A stretch of DNA of 64,000 bases from Arthrobacter gengyunqii (GCF_023022985.1 NZ_CP095461.1:3410001-3474000), one strand, 5' to 3'; shown: positions 25,804 through 34,148, counted from the stretch's first letter. Program-made: numbers and translations. Notes: a model not told the origin generated them from the sequence alone.

Positions 25804-27072
25804 TTATTCGTACCGCAGCGCATCAATCGGGTTCTGCCGGGCTGCCCGCCGGGCCGGCAGCGTGCCGGCGAGGAAGGCGATCAGCATGACAACGCCAATG
25901 ATGGTGGCCACGGAGGCCGGCGTAAACAGCATGATGTTCAACCCGGGAAGGGCAGACAGCACCGTGTTGGACAGCACGGAGCTGATGGCCGTGCCGAGGC
26001 CGATGGCAACGCCTGCTCCCAGCGCGGAGCCGAGGAAGCCAATGAAGATCGCTTCGAAGCTGAACAGGGCGAAGATCTTGCCGCCGCCCATGCCCATGGC
26101 CTTCATGAGGCCAATCTCGCGGGTGCGTTCCTGCACGCTCATCAACAGGGTGTTGACGATGCCGAAGCCGGCAGCGATCAGGGCGATGACTGCGAAGGCA
26201 TTCAGCACGCCAATGATGCCGTTGATGACGGTCTGGATGGCACCGATCTGGTCCGCGACGGTCAGGCCGGTGAAGCCCTGCGCTTCAAGGTCGGCCTTGA
26301 CGGCCGCGATCTGCTCTTCGTCCGCGCCGGCGTCCAGGAAGGCAATGGAGGTGATGTACCCGGTGGAGACACCCTCCGGGATGCCGGTGCGCTGCAGAGC
26401 GTCCAGTTCGGCGCGCAGGTCGGAGTTGAAGCCGGCACCGTCGCCGAACAGCGAGTCGTTCTGCACGCCGGCTATGACGGCCTCAACGGTGTGCTGGGTG
26501 CCGGCGTAGTCGGTGACCGCGATGGACACGGTCTGGTCCAGGGCGGCGTCGGCGTCGGCAAAGCCCAGCGGTTCCACGTAGCTGGACGGGATCAGCATTT
26601 CCGCTCCGGTGCCTTCGCCCAGCTGGCGTCCGGCGGCGAGGTCGGCATCGGCCAGCCCCACCATCGGGTTGGTGGTCAGCTCGAACTTGGCTCCGCCGTC
26701 GTACTGGATGTAGTCCGGCGCCAGCATCGCGGCGGGCTCGACCTTTTCGATGCCCTCGGTGGTGCGGATGGTCTCGATGTCCGCGTCGGAGAGCAGGGTG
26801 AAGTTGCCCTGGGTGGCGGCGCCGTCGGGGTTGTATTCCTTGGGCCCGTCATCTTCGGCTGCGGCCTCGGTGGTGGGTGAGACGGTCATCAGGTTGTCGC
26901 CGCCGATGGCGCCCACCTGCTTGTCGATGTAGTCCGAGACGCCGGCGCCGATCGCGCTGGTCAGGGTCAGGGTGAAGGCACCGATGAAGATTGCGACGAC
27001 TGTCAGCGCCGTGCGGACCTTGCTGCGGAAGGTGTTGGATACTGCTGAGCGGAGAATGTCGCCGGCGGTCAT
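25804..27072 (-). CDS. ABC transporter permease, MacB/FtsX type
   Basis: A 422-residue protein. One N-terminal helix (about 20-45) is followed by a large extracytoplasmic MacB-core domain (to about 280) and three helices at the C terminus, which contains the FtsX pattern VQERTREIGLMKAMG. Such permeases act as mechanotransmitters that export peptides, antibiotics or lipoproteins rather than import. It overlaps the ATPase gene by 4 bp (ATGA), so the two are translationally coupled. Confidence 0.9.
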   Translation of the reverse strand: MTAGDILRSAVSNTFRSKVRTALTVVAIFIGAFTLTLTSAIGAGVSDYIDKQVGAIGGDNLMTVSPTTEAAAEDDGPKEYNPDGAATQGNFTLLSDADIETIRTTEGIEKVEPAAMLAPDYIQYDGGAKFELTTNPMVGLADADLAAGRQLGEGTGAEMLIPSSYVEPLGFADADAALDQTVSIAVTDYAGTQHTVEAVIAGVQNDSLFGDGAGFNSDLRAELDALQRTGIPEGVSTGYITSIAFLDAGADEEQIAAVKADLEAQGFTGLTVADQIGAIQTVINGIIGVLNAFAVIALIAAGFGIVNTLLMSVQERTREIGLMKAMGMGGGKIFALFSFEAIFIGFLGSALGAGVAIGLGTAISSVLSNTVLSALPGLNIMLFTPASVATIIGVVMLIAFLAGTLPARRAARQNPIDALRYE

Positions 27073-27791
27073 GCGGAGGCCCCTGTGGTGATGGTGGTTG
27101 AAGTGAGTTCAGCGGCGGACACTTCGCGTCCGTCCTTGATGTAGAACTGGCGGCTGCAGCGGGCCGCAAGATCGGTGTCGTGCGTGACGGCAATCAAGGT
27201 GATGCCCTGTTCCTTGTTCAGCGAGAAGAGGATGTCCTCCACGACGGCGCCGGTGGCGGTGTCCAGGTTGCCGGTGGGCTCGTCGGCGAAAATCACCGAC
27301 GGGTTGTTGACCAGGGCGCGGGCGATCACCACGCGCTGCTTCTGCCCGCCGGAGAGGTCGGTGGCCTTGTTTCGAGCCTTGTCCGCCATTTCCAGGCGCT
27401 CCAGGGCTTCCATGCCGCGGCGCTTGCGTTCAGCGGGCTTCACTCCGGCAATCATCAGCGGCAGCACCACGTTGTCCAGCACGGAGGAGTTGGGGGTGAG
27501 GAAGAACTGCTGGAACACGAAGCCGAAGTCCCGGTTGCGCAACTCATTCAGCTCGTTCTTTCCCAGCGAGCGGGCATCCTGGCCCTTGACGGAAATGATC
27601 CCCTCGTCGGGGCTGTCCAGCAGGGCGAGCAGGTGCATGAGGGTGGACTTCCCCGAACCGCTCTTGCCGACGATCGCCAGGGATTCGCCGCTTTCCACGG
27701 TTAGACTGACGCCCTTGAGGGCATCAAACCGGTTCTCCCCCTGCCCGTACGATTTCGTCAGGTTCTGCGCGCTGAGTACGTGTGGTGTCAT
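27069..27791 (-). CDS. ABC transporter ATP-binding protein, LolD/MacB type
   Basis: A 240-residue ATPase. Walker A GKSGSGKST is at residues 42-50, the signature is LSGGQKQR, and Walker B is VIFADEPTGNLD. It powers the adjacent MacB-like permease. The ATG at 27791 was selected because the family N terminus (HVLSAQNLTKSYG) starts here; TAACGT lies 7 nt upstream, so the operon is probably leaderless. Confidence 0.92.
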   Translation of the reverse strand: MTPHVLSAQNLTKSYGQGENRFDALKGVSLTVESGESLAIVGKSGSGKSTLMHLLALLDSPDEGIISVKGQDARSLGKNELNELRNRDFGFVFQQFFLTPNSSVLDNVVLPLMIAGVKPAERKRRGMEALERLEMADKARNKATDLSGGQKQRVVIARALVNNPSVIFADEPTGNLDTATGAVVEDILFSLNKEQGITLIAVTHDTDLAARCSRQFYIKDGREVSAAELTSTTITTGASA

Positions 27792-27798
27792 CTTTCCG

Positions 27799-27804
27799 AC
27801 GTTA
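27799..27804 (-). promoter_or_regulatory. -10 box TAACGT of the ABC-TetR operon
   Basis: On the minus strand TAACGT ends 7 nt before the ATG at 27791. The repeats at 27815-27845 lie just upstream, where a repressor would cover the promoter. Confidence 0.55.
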
Positions 27805-27814
27805 CATGCAGTTC

Positions 27815-27845
27815 CTGCAAGTTTGCCGAGACTGCAAGTTTGTCG
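27815..27845. repeat. Two direct repeats upstream of the ABC operon, candidate TetR site
   Basis: CTGCAAGTTTGCCG and CTGCAAGTTTGTCG differ at one base and start 17 bp apart. TGCA-gttcc-TGCA partly overlaps the first copy as an inverted repeat (27807-27819). They lie just upstream of the -10 box, and the operon encodes a TetR regulator. Confidence 0.5.
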
Positions 27846-27904
27846 CCGTCGTTTACACCGCACGGATGCGGCGGTTAACTCGGACGGAAGGAAAGGGAAC
27901 CGGG

Positions 27905-28690
27905 ATGTCTGCACTCACATTGGCTTCGACGCTGATCCTGCTGGTTGCCGGTGCTTTCATTCCGGGCTGCCGTCCCGTTCGTCCCACCCGCGGCGGAACA
28001 CAGGCAGCGCGCCTGTCTGCCCGCCCGGATGCATCCGTCAGCGCGATATCGGTTCATGCAGCAGCATCCGTGCAGCCGGCGCTGCGCACAGTGGGAGACG
28101 GGGACGCCCTGCTCCGTCTCCCGGCGCTTCCTCCCGGTTTTCCCGATACTCCGGAGAAGTCCCTGCCGCTGCTGCTGGTCCTGCACGGTGCCGGCTCAGG
28201 CGCCGCCGAAGGAATATCGGAGCTGGCGGGGCTGGCGGATGAATTCGGCATTGCACTGCTGGCGCCGTCTTCCCGCTCGGGCACATGGGATGCCATCCGC
28301 GGAAACTATGACGCAGACGTGCGCCGGATCAACAGTGCGCTTGAGGACACCTTTGCCGCGGTGCGCATTGATCCCCACCGGATTGGTGTTGCCGGTTTTT
28401 CCGACGGGGCGTCTTATGCCCTGGGGCTGGGGCTGGCCAACGGAGATTTGTTCTCCCGGGCCATCGCGTTCTCACCGGGTTTCATCCCCGGCGGCCCGCG
28501 CCGGGGGATCCCTCCATTCTTCGTGTCCCATGGCGCCGGTGACGACGTCCTGCCCATCCACGTGACCGCCCGCAAGATCGTGCCGGCACTCGAACGTGAC
28601 GGGTACCAGGTCACCTATCGGGAGTTCGACGGCGGCCACACCGTTCCGCCGCGGATCGCCCGGGACGCTCTGGCCTGGCTGTGCTGGTAG
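27905..28690 (+). CDS. Alpha/beta hydrolase, PHB-depolymerase/LpqC-like esterase, probably exported
   Basis: A 261-residue protein. The N terminus is hydrophobic (about residues 3-20) and ends near PGC, so it may be a signal peptide or lipoprotein signal, though the lipobox is not classical. The nucleophile elbow is GVAGFSDGASYA, the oxyanion region LLLVLHGAGSG, and a C-terminal GGHTVP gives the catalytic His. The ATG at 27905 has a GGAAGGAAAGGG site. The substrate is unknown. Confidence 0.82.
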   Translation: MSALTLASTLILLVAGAFIPGCRPVRPTRGGTQAARLSARPDASVSAISVHAAASVQPALRTVGDGDALLRLPALPPGFPDTPEKSLPLLLVLHGAGSGAAEGISELAGLADEFGIALLAPSSRSGTWDAIRGNYDADVRRINSALEDTFAAVRIDPHRIGVAGFSDGASYALGLGLANGDLFSRAIAFSPGFIPGGPRRGIPPFFVSHGAGDDVLPIHVTARKIVPALERDGYQVTYREFDGGHTVPPRIARDALAWLCW

Positions 28691-28693
28691 TAC

Positions 28694-29275
28694 TCAGATC
28701 TCGGGAATCCAGGCGGGATCGCGCCCGGTCAGTCCCACCAGCCGGTCCAGCGGCGAAGCAGAGTCATCAACCGGAACCACCGGGCCGAAGAGGTCCGGAT
28801 TACGGGGCTGTTCGCCGAGGAACTCCGCACAGGCCTGTACGGCACGCAGATCCGGGTTGTATCTCTGTCCGGTGGAGCGCGCCAGATCCCAGCCGTGCAC
28901 AATGATCTCGTCCAGAGCAAACATGCCGGCATCCACAGCATCGAGCGGAACCCGGCCCGCCACCGTCTCCCCGTCCCACGCCGCCGGATCCGCCCAGGCG
29001 CCGGCCAGGGCAGTGAGCTGGTTGGGAATGCGCTCACGCCAGCCTTCGGCCAGGTTCCTGCCGTCCGCTTCAGGAACCTCCCCGGCTCCCGGCGGCAGGG
29101 CAGTCTTGTGCGCGGAGAGCTGGAATTCCAGCGACAGTCCGTCGATGTGCTCCAGAAGGTCGCCCACCGTGTAGTCGGGCGACGGTGTGGGCCAGCTGAG
29201 CTGGTCATCCTGGATTCGGGCGATCACGGCGCCGGTGTCACGGGCTGCATGGCGGAAATCGACTGGAGCACGCAT
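28694..29275 (-). CDS. TIGR03086-family metal-binding protein (mycothiol-dependent enzyme type)
   Basis: A 193-residue four-helix DinB-superfamily protein. The likely metal ligands are in VGDLLEHIDGLSLEF (about residue 45) and DEIIVHGWDLARSTGQ (about 135). Related actinobacterial enzymes include mycothiol-dependent maleylpyruvate isomerase. The ATG at 29275 follows GAGGAGGAACC; a longer in-frame extension would run into the promoter of the divergent PadR gene. The substrate is unknown. Confidence 0.85.
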   Translation of the reverse strand: MRAPVDFRHAARDTGAVIARIQDDQLSWPTPSPDYTVGDLLEHIDGLSLEFQLSAHKTALPPGAGEVPEADGRNLAEGWRERIPNQLTALAGAWADPAAWDGETVAGRVPLDAVDAGMFALDEIIVHGWDLARSTGQRYNPDLRAVQACAEFLGEQPRNPDLFGPVVPVDDSASPLDRLVGLTGRDPAWIPEI

Positions 29276-29428
29276 GGTTCCTCCTCGAGGAAAACGCATC
29301 GGTGTCTTTTCTAAAACCTGACTCTCTCTGACCCTGCCGCTATCAAAAACGGTAGCAACGCGGAGTTCCGTCCGTAAGGGGATCCGGACCCGGCGGTTTC
29401 CCCAGTATCCGGTTACCCATTGCAATGT

Positions 29429-29441
29429 TGTGTGAGACACA
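29429..29441. promoter_or_regulatory. Palindrome TGTGT-GAG-ACACA, candidate PadR operator
   Basis: Perfect 5-bp arms lie immediately before the -10 box of the PadR gene. PadR regulators commonly bind such ATGT/ACAT-like dyads and repress their own operon. Confidence 0.5.
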
Positions 29442-29444
29442 CCA

Positions 29445-29450
29445 TAGTGT
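29445..29450 (+). promoter_or_regulatory. -10 box TAGTGT for leaderless padR
   Basis: TAGTGT ends 5 nt before the ATG at 29456, with no Shine-Dalgarno site. Confidence 0.55.
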
Positions 29451-29455
29451 GAGTC

Positions 29456-29794
29456 ATGGAAGAAGATCTGCTCGGTGGACATCTTCAGGAACTGCGCCGG
29501 GGAACCGTGGTGCTGGCCTGCCTCTCCATCCTGAAACAGCCCGGCTACGGCTACGGCCTGCTCGAAGAACTGGAACGAGCAGGATTCGGCGTCGAGGCCA
29601 ACACCCTTTACCCATTGCTGCGCCGCTTGGAAAAACAGGGGCTGCTCACCAGCTCCTGGGACACCGAAGAGGCCCGTCCGCGGAAGTTCTACACCACCAG
29701 CGAGAAGGGCACCGAGTTACTGGACGCCCTGCTGAAGGATTGGGAAAAACTGCATGCCTCCATTCGCCAACTCAACGAAGGAAACCAATCATGA
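29456..29794 (+). CDS. PadR-family transcriptional regulator
   Basis: A 112-residue winged-helix protein with the typical PadR core (LKQPGYGYGLLEELERAGF then VEANTLYPLLRRLEKQGLL). The C-terminal helix is short, as in PadR-s2 members. It overlaps the next gene by 4 bp (ATGA); PadR followed by a HAAS-domain membrane protein is a common Gram-positive pair. A palindrome at its promoter suggests autoregulation. Confidence 0.92.
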   Translation: MEEDLLGGHLQELRRGTVVLACLSILKQPGYGYGLLEELERAGFGVEANTLYPLLRRLEKQGLLTSSWDTEEARPRKFYTTSEKGTELLDALLKDWEKLHASIRQLNEGNQS

Positions 29795-30780
29795 GCACCC
29801 TCACTGACCGGTACGTCTTCGCTGCCCTTGCCGCCATTCCCGAGGCCCAGCGGTCCGACATCGAGCGGGAACTCCGCACGTCCATTGCAGACGCCGTCGA
29901 AGCCCGGACCGACGCGGGCCAGTCACCGGCTGAAGCCGAACGCCTTGTCCTCACCGAGTTCGGAGATCCCGTGCGGTTGGCCGCCAGCTACACGGACCGC
30001 CCCCTCTACCTGATTGGACCGGACCTTTTCCTGGACTGGTGGCGGCTGCTGAAACGGGTGCTGGCGATCGTGGTGCCTCTCGCCTTCGTGGCCACGGTGG
30101 TGTTCCGGATGACAACTGATCCCGAAGATCCGACCCAGGCCTTTGGTGCGGCTCTCAGCAACTCCCTCGGAGCGGTGGTGCAGGTCGGCTTCTGGCTCAC
30201 CTTGGTTTTTGCGGTCATCCAGTACAACGGAACGCGCCGGAAGGATCTGGGGCTGGCCCCGTGGTCCCCGGCTGCGCTCCCCTCCCTGCCGCGGCAGGCC
30301 TCGGTTTCCCTGGGTGACACGATCGCCACGGTGGTGCTTCTCGCGTTCTTCATCGGACTGCTGCTGTGGCAAAAAGTGGGATCGCTGCTGTTCCTTGACG
30401 GTGAACCCGTAGTGGTCCTGCAGGACAGCCTCTGGAGTTTTTGGCTCCCGTCCCTGATCGCCCTGCTGGCAGCCAAGGCGGTGTTCGCCGTCGTCCTCTA
30501 TGTTTCCGGACGATGGACCTATCTCTTCGCCGCCGTGAACACCGCCCTGGCACTGCTGTTTACGGTTCCGGTGCTCTGGCTGCTGGCCACGGACAGGGTC
30601 TTTGACTTGACCATCCTCAGCGCCGACGGCAGGGGACAAGAGGCCTCGTCGTGGACCGTCGGGATCACCGCTGCCACAGTGCTGGTCATTGGCGTGTGGG
30701 AGATCGCCGACGGATTCATCAAGGCCTTCAAGGCCTCACGCGCGGCGCCGGCCGTGTCAGTGCCGGTCCCGTCTAGCTGA
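29791..30780 (+). CDS. HAAS-domain membrane protein, PadR partner
   Basis: A 329-residue protein. Residues 1-75 are the soluble HAAS signalling domain (IPEAQRSDIERELRTSIADA), followed by about six membrane helices. Genes of this kind are usually co-transcribed with a PadR regulator and are thought to sense membrane or envelope state. The ATG overlaps the PadR stop, so translation is coupled. The stop overlaps the end of the convergent LysE gene by 8 bp. Confidence 0.85.
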   Translation: MSTLTDRYVFAALAAIPEAQRSDIERELRTSIADAVEARTDAGQSPAEAERLVLTEFGDPVRLAASYTDRPLYLIGPDLFLDWWRLLKRVLAIVVPLAFVATVVFRMTTDPEDPTQAFGAALSNSLGAVVQVGFWLTLVFAVIQYNGTRRKDLGLAPWSPAALPSLPRQASVSLGDTIATVVLLAFFIGLLLWQKVGSLLFLDGEPVVVLQDSLWSFWLPSLIALLAAKAVFAVVLYVSGRWTYLFAAVNTALALLFTVPVLWLLATDRVFDLTILSADGRGQEASSWTVGITAATVLVIGVWEIADGFIKAFKASRAAPAVSVPVPSS

Positions 30781-31540
30781 TCAGCGAAGCGCCCTGTTCG
30801 GCGAGCAGCACCAGGGACAGGCAAACCATCAGGACGCCGCTGGCCAGCGTAACGGCGCGGGCACCGGCCGGCCGCGAGCGCAGCAGCCGCCGGGCCGCAA
30901 GGGCCACGAAAGTGTAGACCAGCACGGACACGCCAAAGTGGGACAGTCCCAGGATCAGGGTCTGCAGTGGTACAGCCAGGCCGGCATCTGCGTCGACAAA
31001 CTGCGGGATGAGCGCCAGATAAAGTAGCAGCGCCTTGGGGTTGCTGCCACTGGTGCCCAGCCCCTTGAAGAAGTCCCGCCGACCCTCGGCGCGGCCCCGA
31101 ACGGGGCGGACAGGAATCGGAGGGGCGAGGGTGGCCAGCCTGCCTCCGGCGTCAACCGATTCCGGCTGAGCCCCGCCGGGCAGGGCGGGTCCCGCACCGC
31201 CCGTCGACCCACCGGCACCGGAACCCCCGGAACCCGCCGTCGTCGTCGTAAATCCGGCCGAGCGCCAGGTGCGCAGCGTGGAAATCCCCAGCCAGAGCAG
31301 GTAAGCCGCGCCGAGCAGTGTCAGGCCGGCCAGAAGCTGCGGGGTGGCGGAAATCAGCGCCGCAAGCCCGGCGACGATCAGTGCGGTGTGAAAAAGGTAG
31401 CCGGCGGACAGGCCGGCCACCGCGGGTGCAATCCTTCGGGCGCGCAGGCCGGAGGAGATGCAATACGCCCAGTCCGCCCCCGGAGTCATGGCCAGGGTGA
31501 CAGAGACGATCGCAAAGCCCGCGAACTGCTGAAAATCCAT
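30773..31540 (-). CDS. LysE-family amino acid exporter
   Basis: A 255-residue protein with six predicted helices and the LysE/RhtB signature VTLAMTPGADWAYCISSGL. Between helices three and four there is a long Gly/Ser/Thr-rich loop (about residues 95-140) that most family members lack. The divergent Lrp/AsnC gene probably senses the exported amino acid, as LysG does for LysE. TAGGCT lies 6 nt before the ATG. Confidence 0.9.
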   Translation of the reverse strand: MDFQQFAGFAIVSVTLAMTPGADWAYCISSGLRARRIAPAVAGLSAGYLFHTALIVAGLAALISATPQLLAGLTLLGAAYLLWLGISTLRTWRSAGFTTTTAGSGGSGAGGSTGGAGPALPGGAQPESVDAGGRLATLAPPIPVRPVRGRAEGRRDFFKGLGTSGSNPKALLLYLALIPQFVDADAGLAVPLQTLILGLSHFGVSVLVYTFVALAARRLLRSRPAGARAVTLASGVLMVCLSLVLLAEQGASLIS

Positions 31541-31546
31541 TCCTCA

Positions 31547-31552
31547 AGCCTA
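31547..31552 (-). promoter_or_regulatory. -10 box TAGGCT for the LysE gene
   Basis: On the minus strand TAGGCT ends 6 nt before the ATG at 31540. GAGGA lies in the gap, so the RNA may be leaderless or very short-leadered. Confidence 0.5.
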
Positions 31553-31608
31553 GGGATCCAACGGCGAGAAGTGCTGACCGGAATAAGCCCTCCGGCGGCT
31601 GCCAACGA

Positions 31609-31614
31609 TACGAT
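31609..31614 (+). promoter_or_regulatory. -10 box TACGAT for leaderless Lrp gene
   Basis: TACGAT ends 6 nt before the GTG at 31621. Both divergent promoters lie within 80 bp, leaving about 55 bp between the -10 boxes for a shared operator. Confidence 0.6.
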
Positions 31615-31620
31615 TCTTGC

Positions 31621-31621
31621 G
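31621..31621 (+). other. GTG start codon used without Shine-Dalgarno
   Basis: The first base of the Lrp gene; the only leaderless candidate here with a GTG instead of an ATG. Confidence 0.5.
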
Positions 31622-32097
31622 TGATTGACGCCATTGACCATGAAATTTTGCGCCTCCTCCAAAAAGACGGGCGGATGAGTGCCACGGCGCTCGCCGCTGA
31701 GGTGGGGCTGACGGTTGCGCCCTGCCACCGCCGCATCAAGGAGCTTGAACGCAAGGGAGTACTGACGGGCTACCGTGCCGTGGTTGATCCCGCCGCCGTC
31801 GGGCTGAGTTTCCAGGCCCTGGTGTTCGTGACCCTACGCGACCGTGCACAGATGCTTGCGTTTGAGGAGGCCGTTGGCCTGCACGAGCAGATCGTGAAGG
31901 CGGACAGGCTTTTCGGGGATCCGGATTTCCTGCTCAAGGTCATCGCGGCGGATCTCCCCGGCTACCAGCAGTTCTATGATGACGTGCTCGTGAGCCTGCC
32001 CGGCGTCGAGAAGCTCACCAGCACCATCGTGATGAAAACCGTGAAGGAAGAAGCCGGCCTGCCGCTCCGAGGTGAGAGGTCCGGACGAGTCCCGTAA
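31621..32097 (+). CDS. Lrp/AsnC-family transcriptional regulator
   Basis: A 158-residue regulator. The helix-turn-helix is near residues 20-45 (MSATALAAEVGLTVAPCHRR), followed by the RAM ligand-binding domain (GLSFQALVFVTL to STIVMKTVKEE). It likely controls the divergent LysE exporter in response to an amino acid. The start is a GTG with no ribosome binding site. Confidence 0.92.
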   Translation: MIDAIDHEILRLLQKDGRMSATALAAEVGLTVAPCHRRIKELERKGVLTGYRAVVDPAAVGLSFQALVFVTLRDRAQMLAFEEAVGLHEQIVKADRLFGDPDFLLKVIAADLPGYQQFYDDVLVSLPGVEKLTSTIVMKTVKEEAGLPLRGERSGRVP

Positions 32098-32100
32098 ATT
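32095..32100 (+). promoter_or_regulatory. -10 box TAAATT for a leaderless hydrolase gene
   Basis: TAAATT ends 7 nt before the ATG at 32108 and shares its TAA with the stop codon of the Lrp gene. Confidence 0.65.
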
Positions 32101-32107
32101 GGAACCC

Positions 32108-32776
32108 ATGCCAGCTCAGTCCGAACATCTAACCGTGGCGGTCGGCGACGGCGAAGTCAGCGCCGTCTACGCTCAGCCCGCCGATCCGTGGGTGTCCATG
32201 GTCGTGGCACACGGCGCCGGGTCCGGAATGGAGCACCCGTTCCTCACCGGGTTTACCGATGCAATGAACGACGGCGGCGTGGCCACCTGGCGGTTCAACT
32301 TTCCTTACCGGGAGGCCGGGAAGAAGTTCCCGGACCGGGCTCCCGCCGCCATCGAGACGTGGCGCGCGGTGATGTCCGCCGCTAAGGGCCGTGCCGGCGG
32401 CGCACCAGTGTGGGCGTGCGGAAAGTCCTTCGGCGGCCGGATGGCGTCCAGGGCCGTGGCTGAGGGGATGCAGGCAGCGGGACTGGTGTTCCTGGGCTAT
32501 CCCCTGCACCCGCCGGGCAAACCCGAAAAGCTGCGCGACGAGCATCTGTACGGATTGACCCTGCCCATGCTGTTCCTGCAGGGCACCCGGGATCCCTTCG
32601 CACTGCCGGGCGAACTGGAACCGGTGGTGGAGCAGATCGGGCGGGGCGCCGTCGTGGAACGCGTTGACGGCGGAAACCACATGTTCGAAGTGCGTGGGAA
32701 CAAGCGTCCGCAGGAGTGGATCGGCGCATCCCTGGCCGAACCGGTGCTGAAGTTTATGCGGGGCCGTCACGGCTAA
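32108..32776 (+). CDS. Alpha/beta hydrolase, KANL3/Tex30-like
   Basis: A 222-residue protein. VVAHGAGSGMEHPFL near residue 35 is the family start, the nucleophile elbow is ACGKSFGGRMAS near 105, and the late GGNHMFEV supplies a His. The family has unknown physiological substrates. It begins 10 bp after the Lrp stop but has its own promoter. Confidence 0.85.
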   Translation: MPAQSEHLTVAVGDGEVSAVYAQPADPWVSMVVAHGAGSGMEHPFLTGFTDAMNDGGVATWRFNFPYREAGKKFPDRAPAAIETWRAVMSAAKGRAGGAPVWACGKSFGGRMASRAVAEGMQAAGLVFLGYPLHPPGKPEKLRDEHLYGLTLPMLFLQGTRDPFALPGELEPVVEQIGRGAVVERVDGGNHMFEVRGNKRPQEWIGASLAEPVLKFMRGRHG

Positions 32777-32809
32777 GAGCCGCTCCCGCCGGCATGCTTC
32801 ATCCGCGGC

Positions 32810-32815
32810 TAAGCT
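32810..32815 (+). promoter_or_regulatory. -10 box TAAGCT for a leaderless flavin reductase gene
   Basis: TAAGCT ends 7 nt before the ATG at 32823, with no Shine-Dalgarno site. Confidence 0.65.
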
Positions 32816-32822
32816 CAACCGT

Positions 32823-33452
32823 ATGAGAACGGATTTTGATCCAGCAGTCATGGGCGGCCGCAGTTTCTACCGGTTGCTTACCTCCGTGGTGGTGCCGCGC
32901 CCCATCGCCTGGGTTTCGACCGTCTCAGCCGATGGCGTGGACAATCTTGCCCCGCATTCCTTTTTTACCGTCGCATCGGTCAACCCGCCGGTGGTCTCCT
33001 TCACATCGGTGGGCGAGAAGGATTCGCTGCGCAACATCCGCGAGACGGGCGAGTTCGTCATCAGCCTCGCCCCGGAGAACCTGTTTGAGGCAATCAACGC
33101 CACCGGCACCGGCTTCACCGCTGAGGTCAGCGAGTTCGCCGCCGCGGGGATTGAGCGCGAGCCCAGTGCCACGGTGCGCCCTCCCCGCGTTGCAGGCTCC
33201 CCGGTGGCTCTTGAATGCCGGCTGCGGGAGATCCATCCGGTGGGCGATTGTTTTGTGGTCTACGGCGAAATCATCCTCGCGGCCATCCAGACGGACACGC
33301 TCGACGGCGATTCCCATCCGCGCATCGAAAAGCTGCGGCCGCTCTCCCGGCTGGGCCTGAACGAGTGGGGCACTATCGGCGAGGTCCGGAAGATCACCCG
33401 GATCCCTGCCGAAGAATGGCCCGGTCACTACCGGGGCGACCAGCTCTTGTAG
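32823..33452 (+). CDS. Flavin reductase family protein (FMN-binding split barrel)
   Basis: A 209-residue protein of the flavin-reductase-like/DIM6-NTAB family: FYRLLTSVVVPRPIAWVSTV opens the FMN-binding domain and NLAPHSFFTVASVNPPVVSF follows. It probably binds FMN and reduces it or acts as a small flavoprotein. It has no partner monooxygenase beside it, although an unrelated ABM-domain protein is convergent. Confidence 0.87.
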   Translation: MRTDFDPAVMGGRSFYRLLTSVVVPRPIAWVSTVSADGVDNLAPHSFFTVASVNPPVVSFTSVGEKDSLRNIRETGEFVISLAPENLFEAINATGTGFTAEVSEFAAAGIEREPSATVRPPRVAGSPVALECRLREIHPVGDCFVVYGEIILAAIQTDTLDGDSHPRIEKLRPLSRLGLNEWGTIGEVRKITRIPAEEWPGHYRGDQLL

Positions 33453-33461
33453 ACCCCGGCG

Positions 33462-34067
33462 TTAGGGCGTTTTCCTGCGCTGGAGCCAGGGCTGAAGCAG
33501 GCCGGTGACCCAGGGCAGCACCCAGTACGCCATGATCGGCGTCAGGATGGCGGTGGTGAGGAACACGCGCAGCGGCATCAGCAGCGAGTCCCACCACTGG
33601 GGCAGCAGCAGGCCCACCAGAGCAGTGAACGCAAGGTTGACCGGGAAGAAGCCCAGCCAGATGGCCACGGCCTGCTTCCAGCGCGGCGGCTTGACCGGTG
33701 TCTCAAGATCGGTGGAGACCGACGGGGCGTCAAACCAGCCTTCGATGCCGGTGCGGCGCAGAACGTGACGGTCCTCCACCATGTCGCGGCCCCGTTCCAG
33801 CCAGGCAAGGCGGGGTTCGGAGTGCTCCCAGGCGTCCAGCGCCTCCTCATCGGCAAAGCGGTACAGCATGTGCCATTCATCGGACTCAGCAGATGCGCGG
33901 ACCCAGCCGGAGCCCAGGAAACCGGGCCAGCTGTTGGCGAGGTTAACGCCTTCCTGGACCCAGTGAGTGGCCTCCGGCACCCGGAGGGGATCGACCCGCC
34001 GGGTGATGGAGACCGTTACCGCCCCCGGCCCGCGGAGCGGAAGGGCGTCAGCGTGCGTTGAAGTCAT
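33462..34067 (-). CDS. Antibiotic biosynthesis monooxygenase (ABM) domain membrane protein
   Basis: A 201-residue protein. Residues about 15-110 form an ABM ferredoxin-like domain (GWVRASAESDEWHMLYRFAD), followed by two or three C-terminal membrane helices (about 133-190). This ABM-plus-membrane layout is common in actinobacteria and cyanobacteria and its role is unknown. AATACT 7 nt before the ATG is a weaker leaderless-type -10. Confidence 0.82.
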   Translation of the reverse strand: MTSTHADALPLRGPGAVTVSITRRVDPLRVPEATHWVQEGVNLANSWPGFLGSGWVRASAESDEWHMLYRFADEEALDAWEHSEPRLAWLERGRDMVEDRHVLRRTGIEGWFDAPSVSTDLETPVKPPRWKQAVAIWLGFFPVNLAFTALVGLLLPQWWDSLLMPLRVFLTTAILTPIMAYWVLPWVTGLLQPWLQRRKTP

Positions 34068-34148
34068 GCGTTCCAGTATTCACGGCAGAGGCCGACGGCG
34101 GCGAATCGGGTGCGGGATCCCACAGGCTCGAAGGCCGGCTGCGAGCCG

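Noticed and set aside
25204..26880. A 558-codon open frame on the plus strand opposite the TetR and ABC permease genes
   Set aside because: Low-complexity Gly/Asp/Val-rich shadow of two well-supported genes.
27815..27845. Beginning of a CRISPR array
   Set aside because: Only two 14-bp copies with a 3-bp gap; no spacers and no cas genes.
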